A DNA stretch of 44,585 nucleotides from RGIG5612 sp045616165 (GCA_045616165.1 JAZLGF010000040.1:1-44585); one strand, 5' to 3'; counted from the first letter of the stretch, positions 1-8,750 are shown. Made by a program: numbers and translations. The notes: a model not told the origin generated them from the letters alone.

Positions 1-175
1 TAAAACCATAAACATCTTGTATTTTAAGATAGCTGTTTATGGTTTTAATGGTATTTGAACCCTGTATTTTATTGACTTAGGAAGTTTTCGCCCATAAACA
101 CTTAGCTCATAACATGCCGAGTTTATGGTTAGGACCATAACTGCCAATAATAAATCATGGAATGTTTATGGTTTT
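1..175. repeat. Cluster of GTTTATGGTT motifs in both orientations
   Basis: A perfect 13-bp inverted repeat is formed by AAAACCATAAACA (2-14) and TGTTTATGGTTTT (34-46). Further copies of the core lie at 91-99 (reverse), 121-130 (forward), 163-175 (forward, again the full TGTTTATGGTTTT) and a partial reverse copy at 133-139. Five or six copies of a 9-bp word in 175 bp is far above chance. It could be a multi-site operator for a gene to the left or a degenerate repeat; the sequence does not decide. Confidence 0.5.
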
Positions 176-194
176 AACTGATTTCAAAGAGTAA

Positions 195-295
195 GGCGGG
201 TGGCTAGCCGAGTTTTGATGGCGGATGATATTGCCCGCCGTAAGTAGCGAAGCGACGGCGCGCGCCCTCATTAGCGCTGGCGCCGTCAGCTTCGC
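195..295. other. GC-rich tandem stem-loops
   Basis: Arms GGCGGG near 197 and CCCGCC near 233 can pair. A stronger stem is GCGAAGC-GACGGCGC (247-261) with GCGCCGTC-A-GCTTCGC (280-295), which is 15 pairs with one bulged A and an 18-nt loop. There is no T-run next to it, so it is not a simple terminator. The GC content differs sharply from the flanks, which fits an RNA structure or foreign DNA. Confidence 0.4.
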
Positions 296-456
296 GAGCG
301 AAATAGTATATTATTAAGAAAGCGAGCGGAACCGTAGAGTTCGTTATCGACGAGTCGGAACCCGAGCCAGGAACGAATTCGTACGGGATGTGAGCATTAA
401 AAAAGTCGATCGCCGATCATCCACAAACCCACAGCCTATATCCTTTTCATAGTTAA

Positions 457-1137
457 TTACATTTTTTGAATTAGCCTATCGATATAATACTGCTTAGTAT
501 TTTGATAGTGTGTTTCGATTGCATCTTCTGCGCCAAGTAAATCATTCTCTAGCAGACATGCATAGATATTTCTATGTTCCATATAGGAACGCTCAGCTAA
601 CTGAGTATCAGAAAGAGTTGACGATAAGAATCTCAAAATCTGATTACTTATTTGATTATAGAAATTTTTAAGTCTTTCGCTTCCAGAAAATTCAACTAAG
701 AACTCATGGAACTTAATATCCCACTTTACAGCACCTAACACATCTTCTTTATCAAGTGACTTTCTTATTTCCAGTAAAATTTTATCAAGCGCTTTAAGTG
801 AAACGGCATCCATCTTCTTGATAGAAATGCGTACCGCATATTTTTGGAACATTGCCATTAAATCATAAATCTCGAAAATATCTTCAAGCTTAATTTCTGG
901 CACTTGTAAACCTTGGCCTGGATAAAATGTTAAAAGGCCGTCTCTTAATAAGTTTTGCAAAGCAGCTCTAACAGGAGATCGACTAACATTATAAATGTCA
1001 CAAAGCTTTCGCTCGACCATAACTGTGCCCGGCTTAAAAGTTCCGTTCAATATATCTTCCTTAATCTGGCTATAAACAAGTTCCTGTTTATTTACGCCAT
1101 CGTCGGATTTTGTGTTTTTAGATACGTTCGTAGCCAT
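457..1137 (-). CDS. GntR-family regulator, FCD (FadR/VanR) subfamily
   Basis: 226 residues. The N-terminal winged helix of GntR proteins covers about residues 18-82 (VYSQIKEDILNGTFKPG, then SRSPVRAALQNLLRDGLL). It is followed by an all-helical FCD ligand-binding domain (about 88-220) with the usual acidic and histidine positions (IKFHEFLV, HRNIYACLLENDL, ETHYQN). FCD regulators usually sense a small organic acid or sugar acid and control a nearby catabolic operon, but no such operon is visible here. The gene stands alone. A promoter abuts the start codon and no Shine-Dalgarno sequence is seen, so the mRNA may be leaderless. The family call is firm; the ligand is unknown. Confidence 0.93.
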   Translation of the reverse strand: MATNVSKNTKSDDGVNKQELVYSQIKEDILNGTFKPGTVMVERKLCDIYNVSRSPVRAALQNLLRDGLLTFYPGQGLQVPEIKLEDIFEIYDLMAMFQKYAVRISIKKMDAVSLKALDKILLEIRKSLDKEDVLGAVKWDIKFHEFLVEFSGSERLKNFYNQISNQILRFLSSTLSDTQLAERSYMEHRNIYACLLENDLLGAEDAIETHYQNTKQYYIDRLIQKM

Positions 1138-1143
1138 GCAAAT

Positions 1144-1171
1144 ATAATACTATGAAATTCGAATATTGCAA
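1144..1171 (-). promoter_or_regulatory. Promoter of the GntR gene
   Basis: On the minus strand a -35 TTGCAA (1171-1166) and a -10 TATTAT (1149-1144) are 16 bp apart. The -10 box ends only six bases before the ATG at 1137, which puts the transcript start at about the start codon. Confidence 0.5.
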
Positions 1172-1190
1172 ACTTTTAAAATAAAAGCTG

Positions 1191-2270
1191 TTAGTGTAGG
1201 GATTCGTAGTTGAGGGTTGTGTAGAGGGCGAGCTCGGATGAGAGGTAGTCTTTGTAATTGTCGTAGGTAAGAAGGCCTACTCCATCGCTCATGTAGGTAA
1301 GTATGTCATCATTTACTAGAGCATTGTAATGCTTTGGCTCGATATAGTTAGAAAGGTCAGTCGTAAGCTCTGTCATCGTGTTAAATGAAAATAGTTTAAT
1401 ATTATCGCATGCAAGCATTTCCTCGATTGCAATCTGCTCAGCTTCGATTTGCTGGTAAATTGTGCCGTCTTCAACAAGGTCTCTCCACCAAACAGCACTG
1501 TAAGGCGTGAAGAAATAATAGAACGTAATTTGCGGATTGCCATTGGCAAGCGAAGTTACGTTTTGCTGAATATTGCCGATAACCTTTGCTCTGGCAGAGT
1601 CAGATAAATGCACATCTTTAGAAGTGTCTGGATTAGTAAGACCGTTTGGGCATACTGCGCTATAGCCTGATGGGAATTTATCTCCCCAGCTTTGATAGTC
1701 ATCAAAAGAAGTTATGCCCGGCACAAAATCTTTATGTCCACGCTCGATAAGCATCGGCAAAGTGTAATCGAAAAATACTTCACGATTAAGTAAATATTTA
1801 ATATCGTTTAATTTATTGTCATCATAAAGGTATTGAGGATAAGTATCTGGGTCAGCCGCAGTGCTATCTTTATGAAGCATGAGCATGTTCATGTCGAGCC
1901 CACGAACAACTATTCTTAAGTTTGGATTATGCATGATTGCAAGACAAACCTGCTCATTAATCTCGCTATAAGTTCCGCCTGAAAGTGGGACCTTAATAGA
2001 ATGTGTGCCAAAAAGTTTATCAAGTTGCGAACTCTTAAAGTTTTGCGTCATGGAAGTACCGGTGATAACAGCATCATAATCGAAGTGATTTAAGATGCCA
2101 ACGTTCTGGCCTCGCTCATTGTCGATGTTATAAAAATATTTATCGGTCTTTGGTGCACGATAATGGAAGAACGGATCGGCAGACGCATTAAGAAGACCAA
2201 TAGCAACTAATGGAATAATTACTATGGCGAGTAAGCATATGAACATTGAAATAATTTTTTTGTTTTTCAT
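1191..2270 (-). CDS. SGNH-like membrane-anchored partner of an MBOAT acyltransferase
   Basis: 359 residues with one N-terminal membrane helix (about 7-27) and an extracytoplasmic domain. The segment ITGTSMTQNF (about 69-78) has the position and form of SGNH block I, with Ser73 as candidate nucleophile. A late motif EPKHYNALVND could supply the histidine. Proteins of this shape accompany AlgI/DltB-type MBOAT enzymes, as DltD and AlgJ/AlgX do, and help move an acyl group onto an exported polymer. It is the last gene of the operon, 2 bp behind the MBOAT gene. The polymer and the acyl group are not known. The partner role is inferred from position and motif. Confidence 0.7.
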   Translation of the reverse strand: MKNKKIISMFICLLAIVIIPLVAIGLLNASADPFFHYRAPKTDKYFYNIDNERGQNVGILNHFDYDAVITGTSMTQNFKSSQLDKLFGTHSIKVPLSGGTYSEINEQVCLAIMHNPNLRIVVRGLDMNMLMLHKDSTAADPDTYPQYLYDDNKLNDIKYLLNREVFFDYTLPMLIERGHKDFVPGITSFDDYQSWGDKFPSGYSAVCPNGLTNPDTSKDVHLSDSARAKVIGNIQQNVTSLANGNPQITFYYFFTPYSAVWWRDLVEDGTIYQQIEAEQIAIEEMLACDNIKLFSFNTMTELTTDLSNYIEPKHYNALVNDDILTYMSDGVGLLTYDNYKDYLSSELALYTTLNYESLH

Positions 2271-2272
2271 AA

Positions 2273-3745
2273 TTAAAAATACATGTATACAAAGGTCGAG
2301 CCAGCGCTAAGGCAAAGCACGCTTATTAAAAGTGCAAGCGATATAAAAACGAGGGTCGGCCAATTAATTTTATCTTGAGTGCGGTAGTTATTCTTCGGGA
2401 CAAAACATATAAACAAAGCGAGCACGGTCATGATAATCATAGCAACAAGTCCGCCTAGCGGGTTAAGTCCAAACGTGCTGGTAATAAGTGAGCTTTCCGG
2501 AATTGTAAAAAGGTCTATGAAATTACTTCTAAGTGTCATGTTCTCGAAAGAGAAAATCTTTCCGATGATTTGACCCCACTGCCCTATAGAGTCAGCACGG
2601 AATAAAAGCCAAAGGAAGTTTACAATAATAAAAGTAAACAAAGCCCTTACTACTTTCGTAGCGCCCACAAACCATTTACTACATTTTCCGGCTAAGTTAT
2701 CAAATCCTTTATCAATAAATCTATCGACAACGCAAAGCAGGCCATGAAGCAGGCCCCAAACAATGAACGTCCAGTTAGCACCATGCCAAATACCACTGAT
2801 TAAAAATACAAGCATGATGTTTATGTACGTGCGCATCTTCCCCTTTTGGTTTCCGCCAAGAGGGATATAAACATATCGTGTAAGGAAAGCAGTTAACGAA
2901 ATATGCCAACGCTTCCAGAAATCTCTAATTGAAAAAGCTTTATAAGGCGAATCGAAGTTTATCGGTAGTTTAATATTGAGCATTTTCGAGATGCCGATTG
3001 CCATGTCGGAGTAGCCACTAAAATCGAAATAAATTTCAAGCGTGTAAAACAAAGTAACAAGAAGCCATTCAAGAGAAGTCGAATTATCCTGCCATACAAA
3101 AACGAAGTCTACTGCCCTAGCGAACATGTCCGCAAAGACAAGTTTCTTAAATAGGCCAAAACTAAAAAGTTTTAAGCCACAAACAATATTTTCCCAATTA
3201 ACATTTTTAAGCGAATTATCATTTAGCTGCGCGATAAAAGTTTTCGGCTCAGTAAGCGGTCCCATCAAAACCTTAGGGAAGTAAAGAATATAAACTAAGT
3301 AGTCGAGAATATTTATATCGGTGATTTCGCCTTTGTAAACATTAACCGTGTACATGATTTGCTGGAAAGTAAAAAAGCTAATGCCTAAAGGCAAGATAAG
3401 ATTTTTTATTGTAAAGTCACTTCCAAAGAGCGCTCCTATGCTGCCCGCAAAGAAGTTGAAGTATTTGAAAATAAATAAAATCGCGACGTTAAAAATAATG
3501 CTAATGATAAGAATAGTTTTTTTATAGTCGGAAACTTTTTGAATTAAAAAACTAAAAACAATATTCGCAATAATACTGATAAGAAAAACGAGCGCACTCT
3601 TAAGCCCGCCGTATGCAAAAAAGCAAAAACTTATAGCTGCCAGAAAAATTTTTCCAGCAACTGTGCTAACCTTATTCAACAAAAAATATCCGATAACAGC
3701 CACTGGCAAAAGTGCCAGAACAAACGGATAGGAATTAAAAACCAT
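2273..3745 (-). CDS. MBOAT-family O-acyltransferase (AlgI/PatA-like)
   Basis: 490 residues, about ten or more membrane helices, a usual length for AlgI-type enzymes. It starts with the family's typical MVFNSYPFVLALLP. The MBOAT core is visible: YFDFSGYSDMAIGIS, then FNSPYKA-type FDSPYKAFSIRDFWKRWH, and the active-site region GIWHGANWTFIVWGLLHG with the conserved histidines. These enzymes transfer acetyl or another acyl group across the membrane to a surface polysaccharide. The gene overlaps the preceding one by 11 bp and is followed after 2 bp by its SGNH partner. Co-transcription with an alanine/serine racemase raises the possibility that the group moved is a D-amino acid, as with DltB, but that is speculation. 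Confidence 0.9.
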   Translation of the reverse strand: MVFNSYPFVLALLPVAVIGYFLLNKVSTVAGKIFLAAISFCFFAYGGLKSALVFLISIIANIVFSFLIQKVSDYKKTILIISIIFNVAILFIFKYFNFFAGSIGALFGSDFTIKNLILPLGISFFTFQQIMYTVNVYKGEITDINILDYLVYILYFPKVLMGPLTEPKTFIAQLNDNSLKNVNWENIVCGLKLFSFGLFKKLVFADMFARAVDFVFVWQDNSTSLEWLLVTLFYTLEIYFDFSGYSDMAIGISKMLNIKLPINFDSPYKAFSIRDFWKRWHISLTAFLTRYVYIPLGGNQKGKMRTYINIMLVFLISGIWHGANWTFIVWGLLHGLLCVVDRFIDKGFDNLAGKCSKWFVGATKVVRALFTFIIVNFLWLLFRADSIGQWGQIIGKIFSFENMTLRSNFIDLFTIPESSLITSTFGLNPLGGLVAMIIMTVLALFICFVPKNNYRTQDKINWPTLVFISLALLISVLCLSAGSTFVYMYF

Positions 3746-5483
3746 TCGTTTGAATAATAACCTCTCTGCCTAATTGGTCCGGGTAATTTTCCCTAACCCA
3801 ATTTTCTATCTCTTTATTATTCTGGTCAAGAATAATTATGTACTTAGCGTCTACGCTATCTAGCATAGCGCCATCCTCAACCTTCATTGAACTAACTTCA
3901 GTTGAAAGGAATGAAGATCTGCCGAGCATGTAAACATAGCCTTTGTCTTCATCGCCGCGTAAGAAAGTATAAGAACTACCCTCTTCAATTTCATAATCGT
4001 CTTTCATCGCTTCGACTTTTTTCTTAAGTGTCATCGGATAGTCTAGATACTGAACAGCGAATTTAAATTTCCCGGTGCAAACCTTCACAAAGAAAATAGG
4101 AAGCGCAACAGCGATAATAATTAAAATCAAATGCAAAATATTTTTAACTTCTAATGCGGATATAAGCGAAGTCGTCATAATAAGCGCAATAAAAATCATA
4201 GCGATTAAAATAGTTTTGGTGTAGCGCGTAATACATGCAAGCTCAAGAGCTTCGCTTAAAGGCATTGAAAAGAAGTACATGCCGAGCATTCCGATTTGGT
4301 AAAGGACATAAAGTATAAAACTTGCGATAAAAAGTTTAAGCACTGTTTTGCGATAACTCTTATACAAGAAGAAAATCATTACTCCTATAATAAAAATAAG
4401 TGCAAGTGTAATCCAAAAGTCTTTATATGTCAGCGCAAAAGATACGAATGCGCTTGATATTTTCTTAAGGTCACTCACCGATTTAGTGCCAAAAACATTA
4501 ATAAAATTTTTAAGCGTCATCGCATGTACCGAAGTATCGGCATCGATAAAGGCAATGCTGCAATGAATTCTCCATGCGACAAGAGAAGCAATCGGCATAA
4601 GCATAGTTACAAGACGTGCCCATAAATCCTTAGTCTTAATCACTCTGTAAATAAGCCAGATAATTGCGATAATTATGAAAAAGATTCCTGAATTTTTTAT
4701 CTGAATTACCCAGATTAAATAAAGTCCTGCGGCAATCGCATATAGCCATTTATCTTTAAGTTCAAGAGATGCAAAATCTTTGCAATATGTATAAATAAAA
4801 AATAACGTTGAAATTCCGACAATGCCAAGAAGTGTATCAACCGAAAGATCCGTAACGTAAATGTTATAAACTAAAAATAAATTTGTGAAACTAAATGTAG
4901 CGATAAGCGATGCAATTTTATTTTTCTTAGCAAAAATAAACACTGGCATAACGCTAACTACAATCATATAAATCTGCGCAAGAAGTTGTAAGGATTCGCT
5001 CTTACTAATAAAGCCAGCGAAATAATAAATATAAAGTGAACTTCCAAGCGGATATTCTTTATAGAAAATTACGGCATCGTTCGCATTCGGAAAAGCGTTC
5101 GTAGTAAACATTTGCTTAACAACTATTCCCCAATGAGAAAAATTATCCCATGTTGTGTAGACCTTTCCAACACAAAAGATAACCATGATAATCATCGTGA
5201 TAAAAAGAAAAAGATAACCAACCTTAAAATAATTCTTAATGAAATTAATGTTCTTATCAGAAATGATTACCGCAATAAAATAAACAATGCCAAGCGCCCA
5301 GATAACAACAGCAATAATTTTCAAAACATGACAAAGGCCAGCAATAAAAAGAATTGCAACCTGGATTGCAACTGTAAGACCTGGCAAAAAGTTTACGTCG
5401 ATTTTAGTGCGGCGTCTAATAAATTCCCAAGTGCCAATATTCGAGATTAGAAAAGCAAAAAGCTTCAAAATTGTAATGGCCAA
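3735..5483 (-). CDS. Polytopic membrane protein, GT-C glycosyltransferase-like
   Basis: 582 residues. About eleven to thirteen membrane helices fill the first 470 residues and a soluble tail of about 100 residues follows. A large first external loop contains TWDNFSHWG and KEYPLGSSLYIYYF; acidic residues in this loop are the catalytic hallmark of GT-C enzymes that use polyprenyl-phosphate sugars. The start is TTG at 5483, directly behind the racemase stop codon, so translation is probably coupled. It is likely a surface-polymer glycosyltransferase working with the MBOAT pair. Family assignment is by topology and motif only. Confidence 0.55.
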   Translation of the reverse strand: MAITILKLFAFLISNIGTWEFIRRRTKIDVNFLPGLTVAIQVAILFIAGLCHVLKIIAVVIWALGIVYFIAVIISDKNINFIKNYFKVGYLFLFITMIIMVIFCVGKVYTTWDNFSHWGIVVKQMFTTNAFPNANDAVIFYKEYPLGSSLYIYYFAGFISKSESLQLLAQIYMIVVSVMPVFIFAKKNKIASLIATFSFTNLFLVYNIYVTDLSVDTLLGIVGISTLFFIYTYCKDFASLELKDKWLYAIAAGLYLIWVIQIKNSGIFFIIIAIIWLIYRVIKTKDLWARLVTMLMPIASLVAWRIHCSIAFIDADTSVHAMTLKNFINVFGTKSVSDLKKISSAFVSFALTYKDFWITLALIFIIGVMIFFLYKSYRKTVLKLFIASFILYVLYQIGMLGMYFFSMPLSEALELACITRYTKTILIAMIFIALIMTTSLISALEVKNILHLILIIIAVALPIFFVKVCTGKFKFAVQYLDYPMTLKKKVEAMKDDYEIEEGSSYTFLRGDEDKGYVYMLGRSSFLSTEVSSMKVEDGAMLDSVDAKYIIILDQNNKEIENWVRENYPDQLGREVIIQTNGF

Positions 5484-6575
5484 TTAAACGTAAATCCTTT
5501 CTACTCGTTTGCCGATATCGCATATAACTTCGTAGCCGATTGTTCCAAGCATGTTTGCCATGTCGTCTGCGTTAAATTCATCGTTTAAGAGAATAACTTC
5601 GTCGTAAACCATAGCTTCAGGAATATCCGTAACGTCAACCATAAATTGGTCCATGCACACACGTCCAACTATCGGTGCTTTCTTTCCACGAATCATAACA
5701 AAACCTTTGTTAGAAAGTCCTCGGTTGTAACCATCGGCATATCCCGTCGGAATCGTCGCCACACGCATTTCCTTATTAACTGTGTACGCCCTTCCATAGC
5801 CGATAGTCTCGCCTGGATGAACTTCTTTAATCATAGAAATTACAGACTTCCATGTCATCGCCGGCTTAATACCTTCCGGCAAAGTGTTTTCATAGTCAGG
5901 TTTTAAGCCATAAAGAACAATGCCAAGACGCGCAAACGCACTATCGCTATCATGCCAAAGGCCTGCCGCAGAATTAAGACTATGATTTTCGCTAAGTCCT
6001 AAATAACTTACTGCGTCGCACACCTTCTTAAATTTTTTGATTTGTTCATTAGTAAAATCATTTTGGTTAGGAATATCCGCAACACACAGATGCGTAAACA
6101 GACCCGTAAGTCTAAGCGACTTAGCCGCTTTGTCGATTACATTTACACAACTTTCAATATCATCAGCATCAAGTCCAATACGATTCATCCCGGTATCTAT
6201 TGCGAAATGGCATCTTATCTTTTGTCCCGAAGCAATAACATCACATAAATATTCCTCAGACAAAATCGTCTGAGTAATATCATACTCAATAACTAGATTA
6301 AGATTTTCGATTGGTGTAAATCCAAGAATTAAAATCAGCCCGTTAATACCGGCCTTACGAAGCTCAATTGCTTCATTAATATTAGAAACAGCAAAACTCT
6401 TTACGCCCTCATCCTGCAAAAGCTTTGCAACATGAACTGCACCATGGCCGTAGGCATCCGCCTTAACAACCGCCATAATTTCCTTCGGAGTGTTTTTGCT
6501 ATATATTTGATAGTTTAATTTAATTTGTTCAAGGTCAATCTCAACCCATGAACGTTTAATAGGTGTCTTCATCAT
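5484..6575 (-). CDS. Alanine/serine racemase, catalytic half of a split VanT-like enzyme
   Basis: 363 residues, a usual length for a PLP fold-III alanine racemase. The PLP lysine lies in AVVKADAYGHGA (Lys38). Other family marks are AIDTGMNRIGLD, NSAAGLWHD, the catalytic-tyrosine region GYGRAYTV, and VGRVCMDQFMVDV. The ATG overlaps the stop codon of the upstream acyltransferase-3 gene by ATGA. VanT serine racemases of vancomycin-resistant enterococci join exactly such an acyltransferase-like membrane domain to such a racemase in one chain of about 700 residues; the two products here add up to 716. It may racemise L-Ala or L-Ser at the membrane for a surface modification. It could also be a plain Alr. 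Confidence 0.85.
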   Translation of the reverse strand: MMKTPIKRSWVEIDLEQIKLNYQIYSKNTPKEIMAVVKADAYGHGAVHVAKLLQDEGVKSFAVSNINEAIELRKAGINGLILILGFTPIENLNLVIEYDITQTILSEEYLCDVIASGQKIRCHFAIDTGMNRIGLDADDIESCVNVIDKAAKSLRLTGLFTHLCVADIPNQNDFTNEQIKKFKKVCDAVSYLGLSENHSLNSAAGLWHDSDSAFARLGIVLYGLKPDYENTLPEGIKPAMTWKSVISMIKEVHPGETIGYGRAYTVNKEMRVATIPTGYADGYNRGLSNKGFVMIRGKKAPIVGRVCMDQFMVDVTDIPEAMVYDEVILLNDEFNADDMANMLGTIGYEVICDIGKRVERIYV

Positions 6576-7633
6576 TTACTAAAATCGATCTTTAATTTTT
6601 GATTTGCAGAAAGCTTCGCAAATGCTTTTCCAAAAATCAAATTGTAAAGTTTATAAATTATCCAACAAACTAAATAAATTACTGCCGGGCTAATAATCAT
6701 ATGCAAAATAAGCAAAACCGGGTTAGCCTTTGCGAAAAATTCTATGAAAATATATTTTAGCAAATATGTATGAATTAAGAAACATGTAAAGGCCGCTTTA
6801 GCAAGTGAGTTAATCCAGCCTTTATAGCCAATATTACTTCTTTCAAAGATCAAGAATAAAACAACTGCCTCAGCAATAATGAATGGATTATTGTAGTTCC
6901 ATGCAATAGGGTTCCAATAACTAAGCGCAGTAATAATCGCAATAAGCACTAAAAGGCAAACGATTAAAATACTCTTTTTAATTTTGATTTTGTCCTTAAA
7001 CAATTTAAGATATGCACCAACGAGGTACATCAAAACAAAATTTACGATTGTGTATCCAGCAAGACTTCCACTATTGCTAACTGTGCTAATTCCTTCCCAT
7101 TTTATATGTGTCACTGCACCAAAAATATCGCCAAGGAAAGTCCATGCAGAAAAAACAATTATGCATATAAGAAGAAAAATAGATTTTGTCTTATCCGAAA
7201 ATTTCTTAAAGCCAGCATTAATAAGCGGCGATACAAGATAAAGTGCGACATATATAATAACAAAATAATTATTTGGCACGAACGATTTTCCGAAATCAGC
7301 CCATGTGAAGTTTCCATATATAAGCGCATCAACTGTGTACGCAATAACCTTAAATAAAATCAATTGAAAAACGAGTTCAATTACTTTTGAAATATTTCGC
7401 GAATCAGAATCAATTAAAAAATATCCCGATATTAAAACAAAAACGTTAACCCCGCAAATAGCGAATGCCTCGAAGATCATGCATATCGCATGGTTAACCG
7501 GAAGCGATGAAGTCAGTGCAAACGCAAACCCCATCGTGTCGTTATTATAATGCAAAAGAATAACTCCCATAATGGCAATTATTCTTAAGAGTTCGATATT
7601 CGATTGGCGGGTTGGTTTTTGAGCCATATGCAC
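6572..7633 (-). CDS. Acyltransferase-3 family membrane protein (VanT N-terminal-half-like)
   Basis: 353 residues with about ten membrane helices. It opens with the acyltransferase-3 motif RQSNIELLRIIAIMGVILLHY and has a later CFLIHTYLL helix. Such proteins O-acetylate surface sugars or, as the N-terminal half of VanT, are thought to bring serine to the racemase. The stop codon overlaps the racemase start by 4 bp. The first possible start is GTG at 7633, directly after the stop of the upstream gene; ATG at 7627 is the alternative, and neither has a clear Shine-Dalgarno sequence. Coupling to the racemase makes the VanT reading attractive, but a separate acetyltransferase is not excluded. Confidence 0.8.
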   Translation of the reverse strand: MHMAQKPTRQSNIELLRIIAIMGVILLHYNNDTMGFAFALTSSLPVNHAICMIFEAFAICGVNVFVLISGYFLIDSDSRNISKVIELVFQLILFKVIAYTVDALIYGNFTWADFGKSFVPNNYFVIIYVALYLVSPLINAGFKKFSDKTKSIFLLICIIVFSAWTFLGDIFGAVTHIKWEGISTVSNSGSLAGYTIVNFVLMYLVGAYLKLFKDKIKIKKSILIVCLLVLIAIITALSYWNPIAWNYNNPFIIAEAVVLFLIFERSNIGYKGWINSLAKAAFTCFLIHTYLLKYIFIEFFAKANPVLLILHMIISPAVIYLVCWIIYKLYNLIFGKAFAKLSANQKLKIDFSK

Positions 7634-8110
7634 TTATTTCGATTTTACTTTTTCGGATTTATCGCTAATCTTCTCAAGCCATTTTATGTGCTCAGAAAGA
7701 TTATTAATCATCTCCTGCTTATTAGCATTTTCCTGTTTTAAGTATTCAACTTCGCTAATACGTCTTTCAAGACCATGCTTGTAATGCTCAATCTCATGGT
7801 TTTTATTTTCTACTATTAATTTATAACCTTCGATAGTTTCATAATAGTATTGTTCTTGTTCATTTTCTTCATCAGGCTCAGGGGTTTCTTTTCCAAAACC
7901 TAAAAGTACAGATATAAGTGGTTGAATAGAACTATACTTAAATTCTGTATAGTTGCCCGACATAATTCTATCAATCGTCCCAATAGGCACGTTAGACATT
8001 TCCGCAAGTTTTGCATTTGAAAGTTTAAGTGTCTCTTTTCTGTTTTTACACCACTTAATTAATTCAACTGGGTTAAGAATAACAGGATTAATAGGTTCTT
8101 TTGTGTTCAT
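7634..8110 (-). CDS. XRE-type HTH protein with C-terminal coiled coil
   Basis: 158 residues. Residues about 14-60 form a Cro/C1-type helix-turn-helix (LKLSNAKLAEMSNVPIGTID, then RIMSGNY). An acidic linker is followed by a strongly charged coiled coil (about 88-155). No enzymatic domain is seen. It is the first gene of the operon and abuts the acyltransferase gene without a gap. It may therefore be an autoregulator of the surface-modification operon, with the coiled coil serving dimerisation. Small HTH/coiled-coil proteins of this kind are frequent in Lachnospiraceae; I do not know a characterised one. Confidence 0.75.
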   Translation of the reverse strand: MNTKEPINPVILNPVELIKWCKNRKETLKLSNAKLAEMSNVPIGTIDRIMSGNYTEFKYSSIQPLISVLLGFGKETPEPDEENEQEQYYYETIEGYKLIVENKNHEIEHYKHGLERRISEVEYLKQENANKQEMINNLSEHIKWLEKISDKSEKVKSK

Positions 8111-8161
8111 GTTTTTACCCTCATAAACGAATTATTAGTACTTCGCATCTGGTAGTTGTGC

Positions 8162-8180
8162 TTATCAAATAAGTTGATAA
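8162..8180. promoter_or_regulatory. Palindromic candidate operator in a divergent intergenic region
   Basis: TTATCAA (8162-8168) and TTGATAA (8174-8180) are perfect 7-bp arms around a 5-bp spacer. The site lies between the divergently read HTH gene and the ferritin gene, so it could control either. It does not match the PerR or FNR consensus. Confidence 0.35.
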
Positions 8181-8261
8181 ATTAAAATTACAAGAAGCAA
8201 TAAAAGTTTACAATTTTTAATTCTTTCTTGCAACATAATAATTTTTGAAAGGAGAAAAGTT

Positions 8262-8750
8262 ATGGATAATACATTAAAAAAATTATTGAATGAACAAATA
8301 AATATGGAATTATACTCGGCATACCTTTATCACTACATGGAATTAAAATTCAACTCACTCGGGTTAGACGGATTTGCTAGATGGTATGAGATTCAGGCTA
8401 AAGAAGAGGTTGGACATGCAAATCGAATCGAAAGATTTCTTTTAGCTAACGATGAATGCCCAAGACTAAAAGCCATCCTCGGATACGACGATTTATCGGA
8501 TGATCCAAAAGAACTTATGTTACTTGCTTTGGCACATGAAAAAAATGTAACAAAGAGCATTCACGCTATTTGTCTCGAAGCTCTCAAACAAAAAGACCTT
8601 CCAGTTATGCAGTTTATGGATTGGTTTGTTGATGAGCAGGTAGAAGAAGAAAAGAATGCTAAAGATAATCTGCTTTGCTATGACAACTTCATAAATAACC
8701 GCACAGGCCTTATGGATTGTGATAGACACATGGGTTCACGCGTTGCTTAG
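8262..8750 (+). CDS. ftn: Non-haem ferritin
   Basis: 162 residues, the length of bacterial ferritins. The di-iron ferroxidase ligands of FtnA-type proteins can be placed: Glu16 and Tyr23 in MELYSAYLYHYM, then Glu49 and His52 in KEEVGHANR, with more acidic residues in the DWFVDEQVEEE helix. It oxidises Fe(II) and stores it as a mineral inside a 24-mer shell in the cytoplasm. A strong ribosome binding site (AAAGGAGA) precedes the ATG. It is followed after 41 bp by the superoxide reductase gene, an iron/oxidative-stress pairing common in anaerobes. No haem-ligand methionine of bacterioferritin is evident. Confidence 0.93.
   Translation: MDNTLKKLLNEQINMELYSAYLYHYMELKFNSLGLDGFARWYEIQAKEEVGHANRIERFLLANDECPRLKAILGYDDLSDDPKELMLLALAHEKNVTKSIHAICLEALKQKDLPVMQFMDWFVDEQVEEEKNAKDNLLCYDNFINNRTGLMDCDRHMGSRVA

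Larger units (their letters stand above)
1..456. other. Gene-free left end with two kinds of structured DNA
   Basis: I see no gene here. The GntR gene ends at 457, so this is its 3' side and perhaps the control region of a gene outside the window. Positions 1-180 are AT-rich and hold a cluster of the word GTTTATGG in both orientations. Positions 190-420 are clearly GC-richer than the rest of the window and hold two stem-loops. Both structures are listed separately. Confidence 0.6.

Noticed and set aside
1..175. CRISPR array
   Set aside because: Repeated words are short, irregularly spaced and in both orientations; there are no spacers and no cas genes.
2273..5483. Classical dlt (D-alanylation) operon
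   Set aside because: The MBOAT is of AlgI length and sequence rather than DltB, and no DltA ligase or DltC carrier is present.
8262..8750. Bacterioferritin or rubrerythrin
   Set aside because: No rubredoxin cysteine pairs, and the ligand pattern and length match FtnA-type ferritin.
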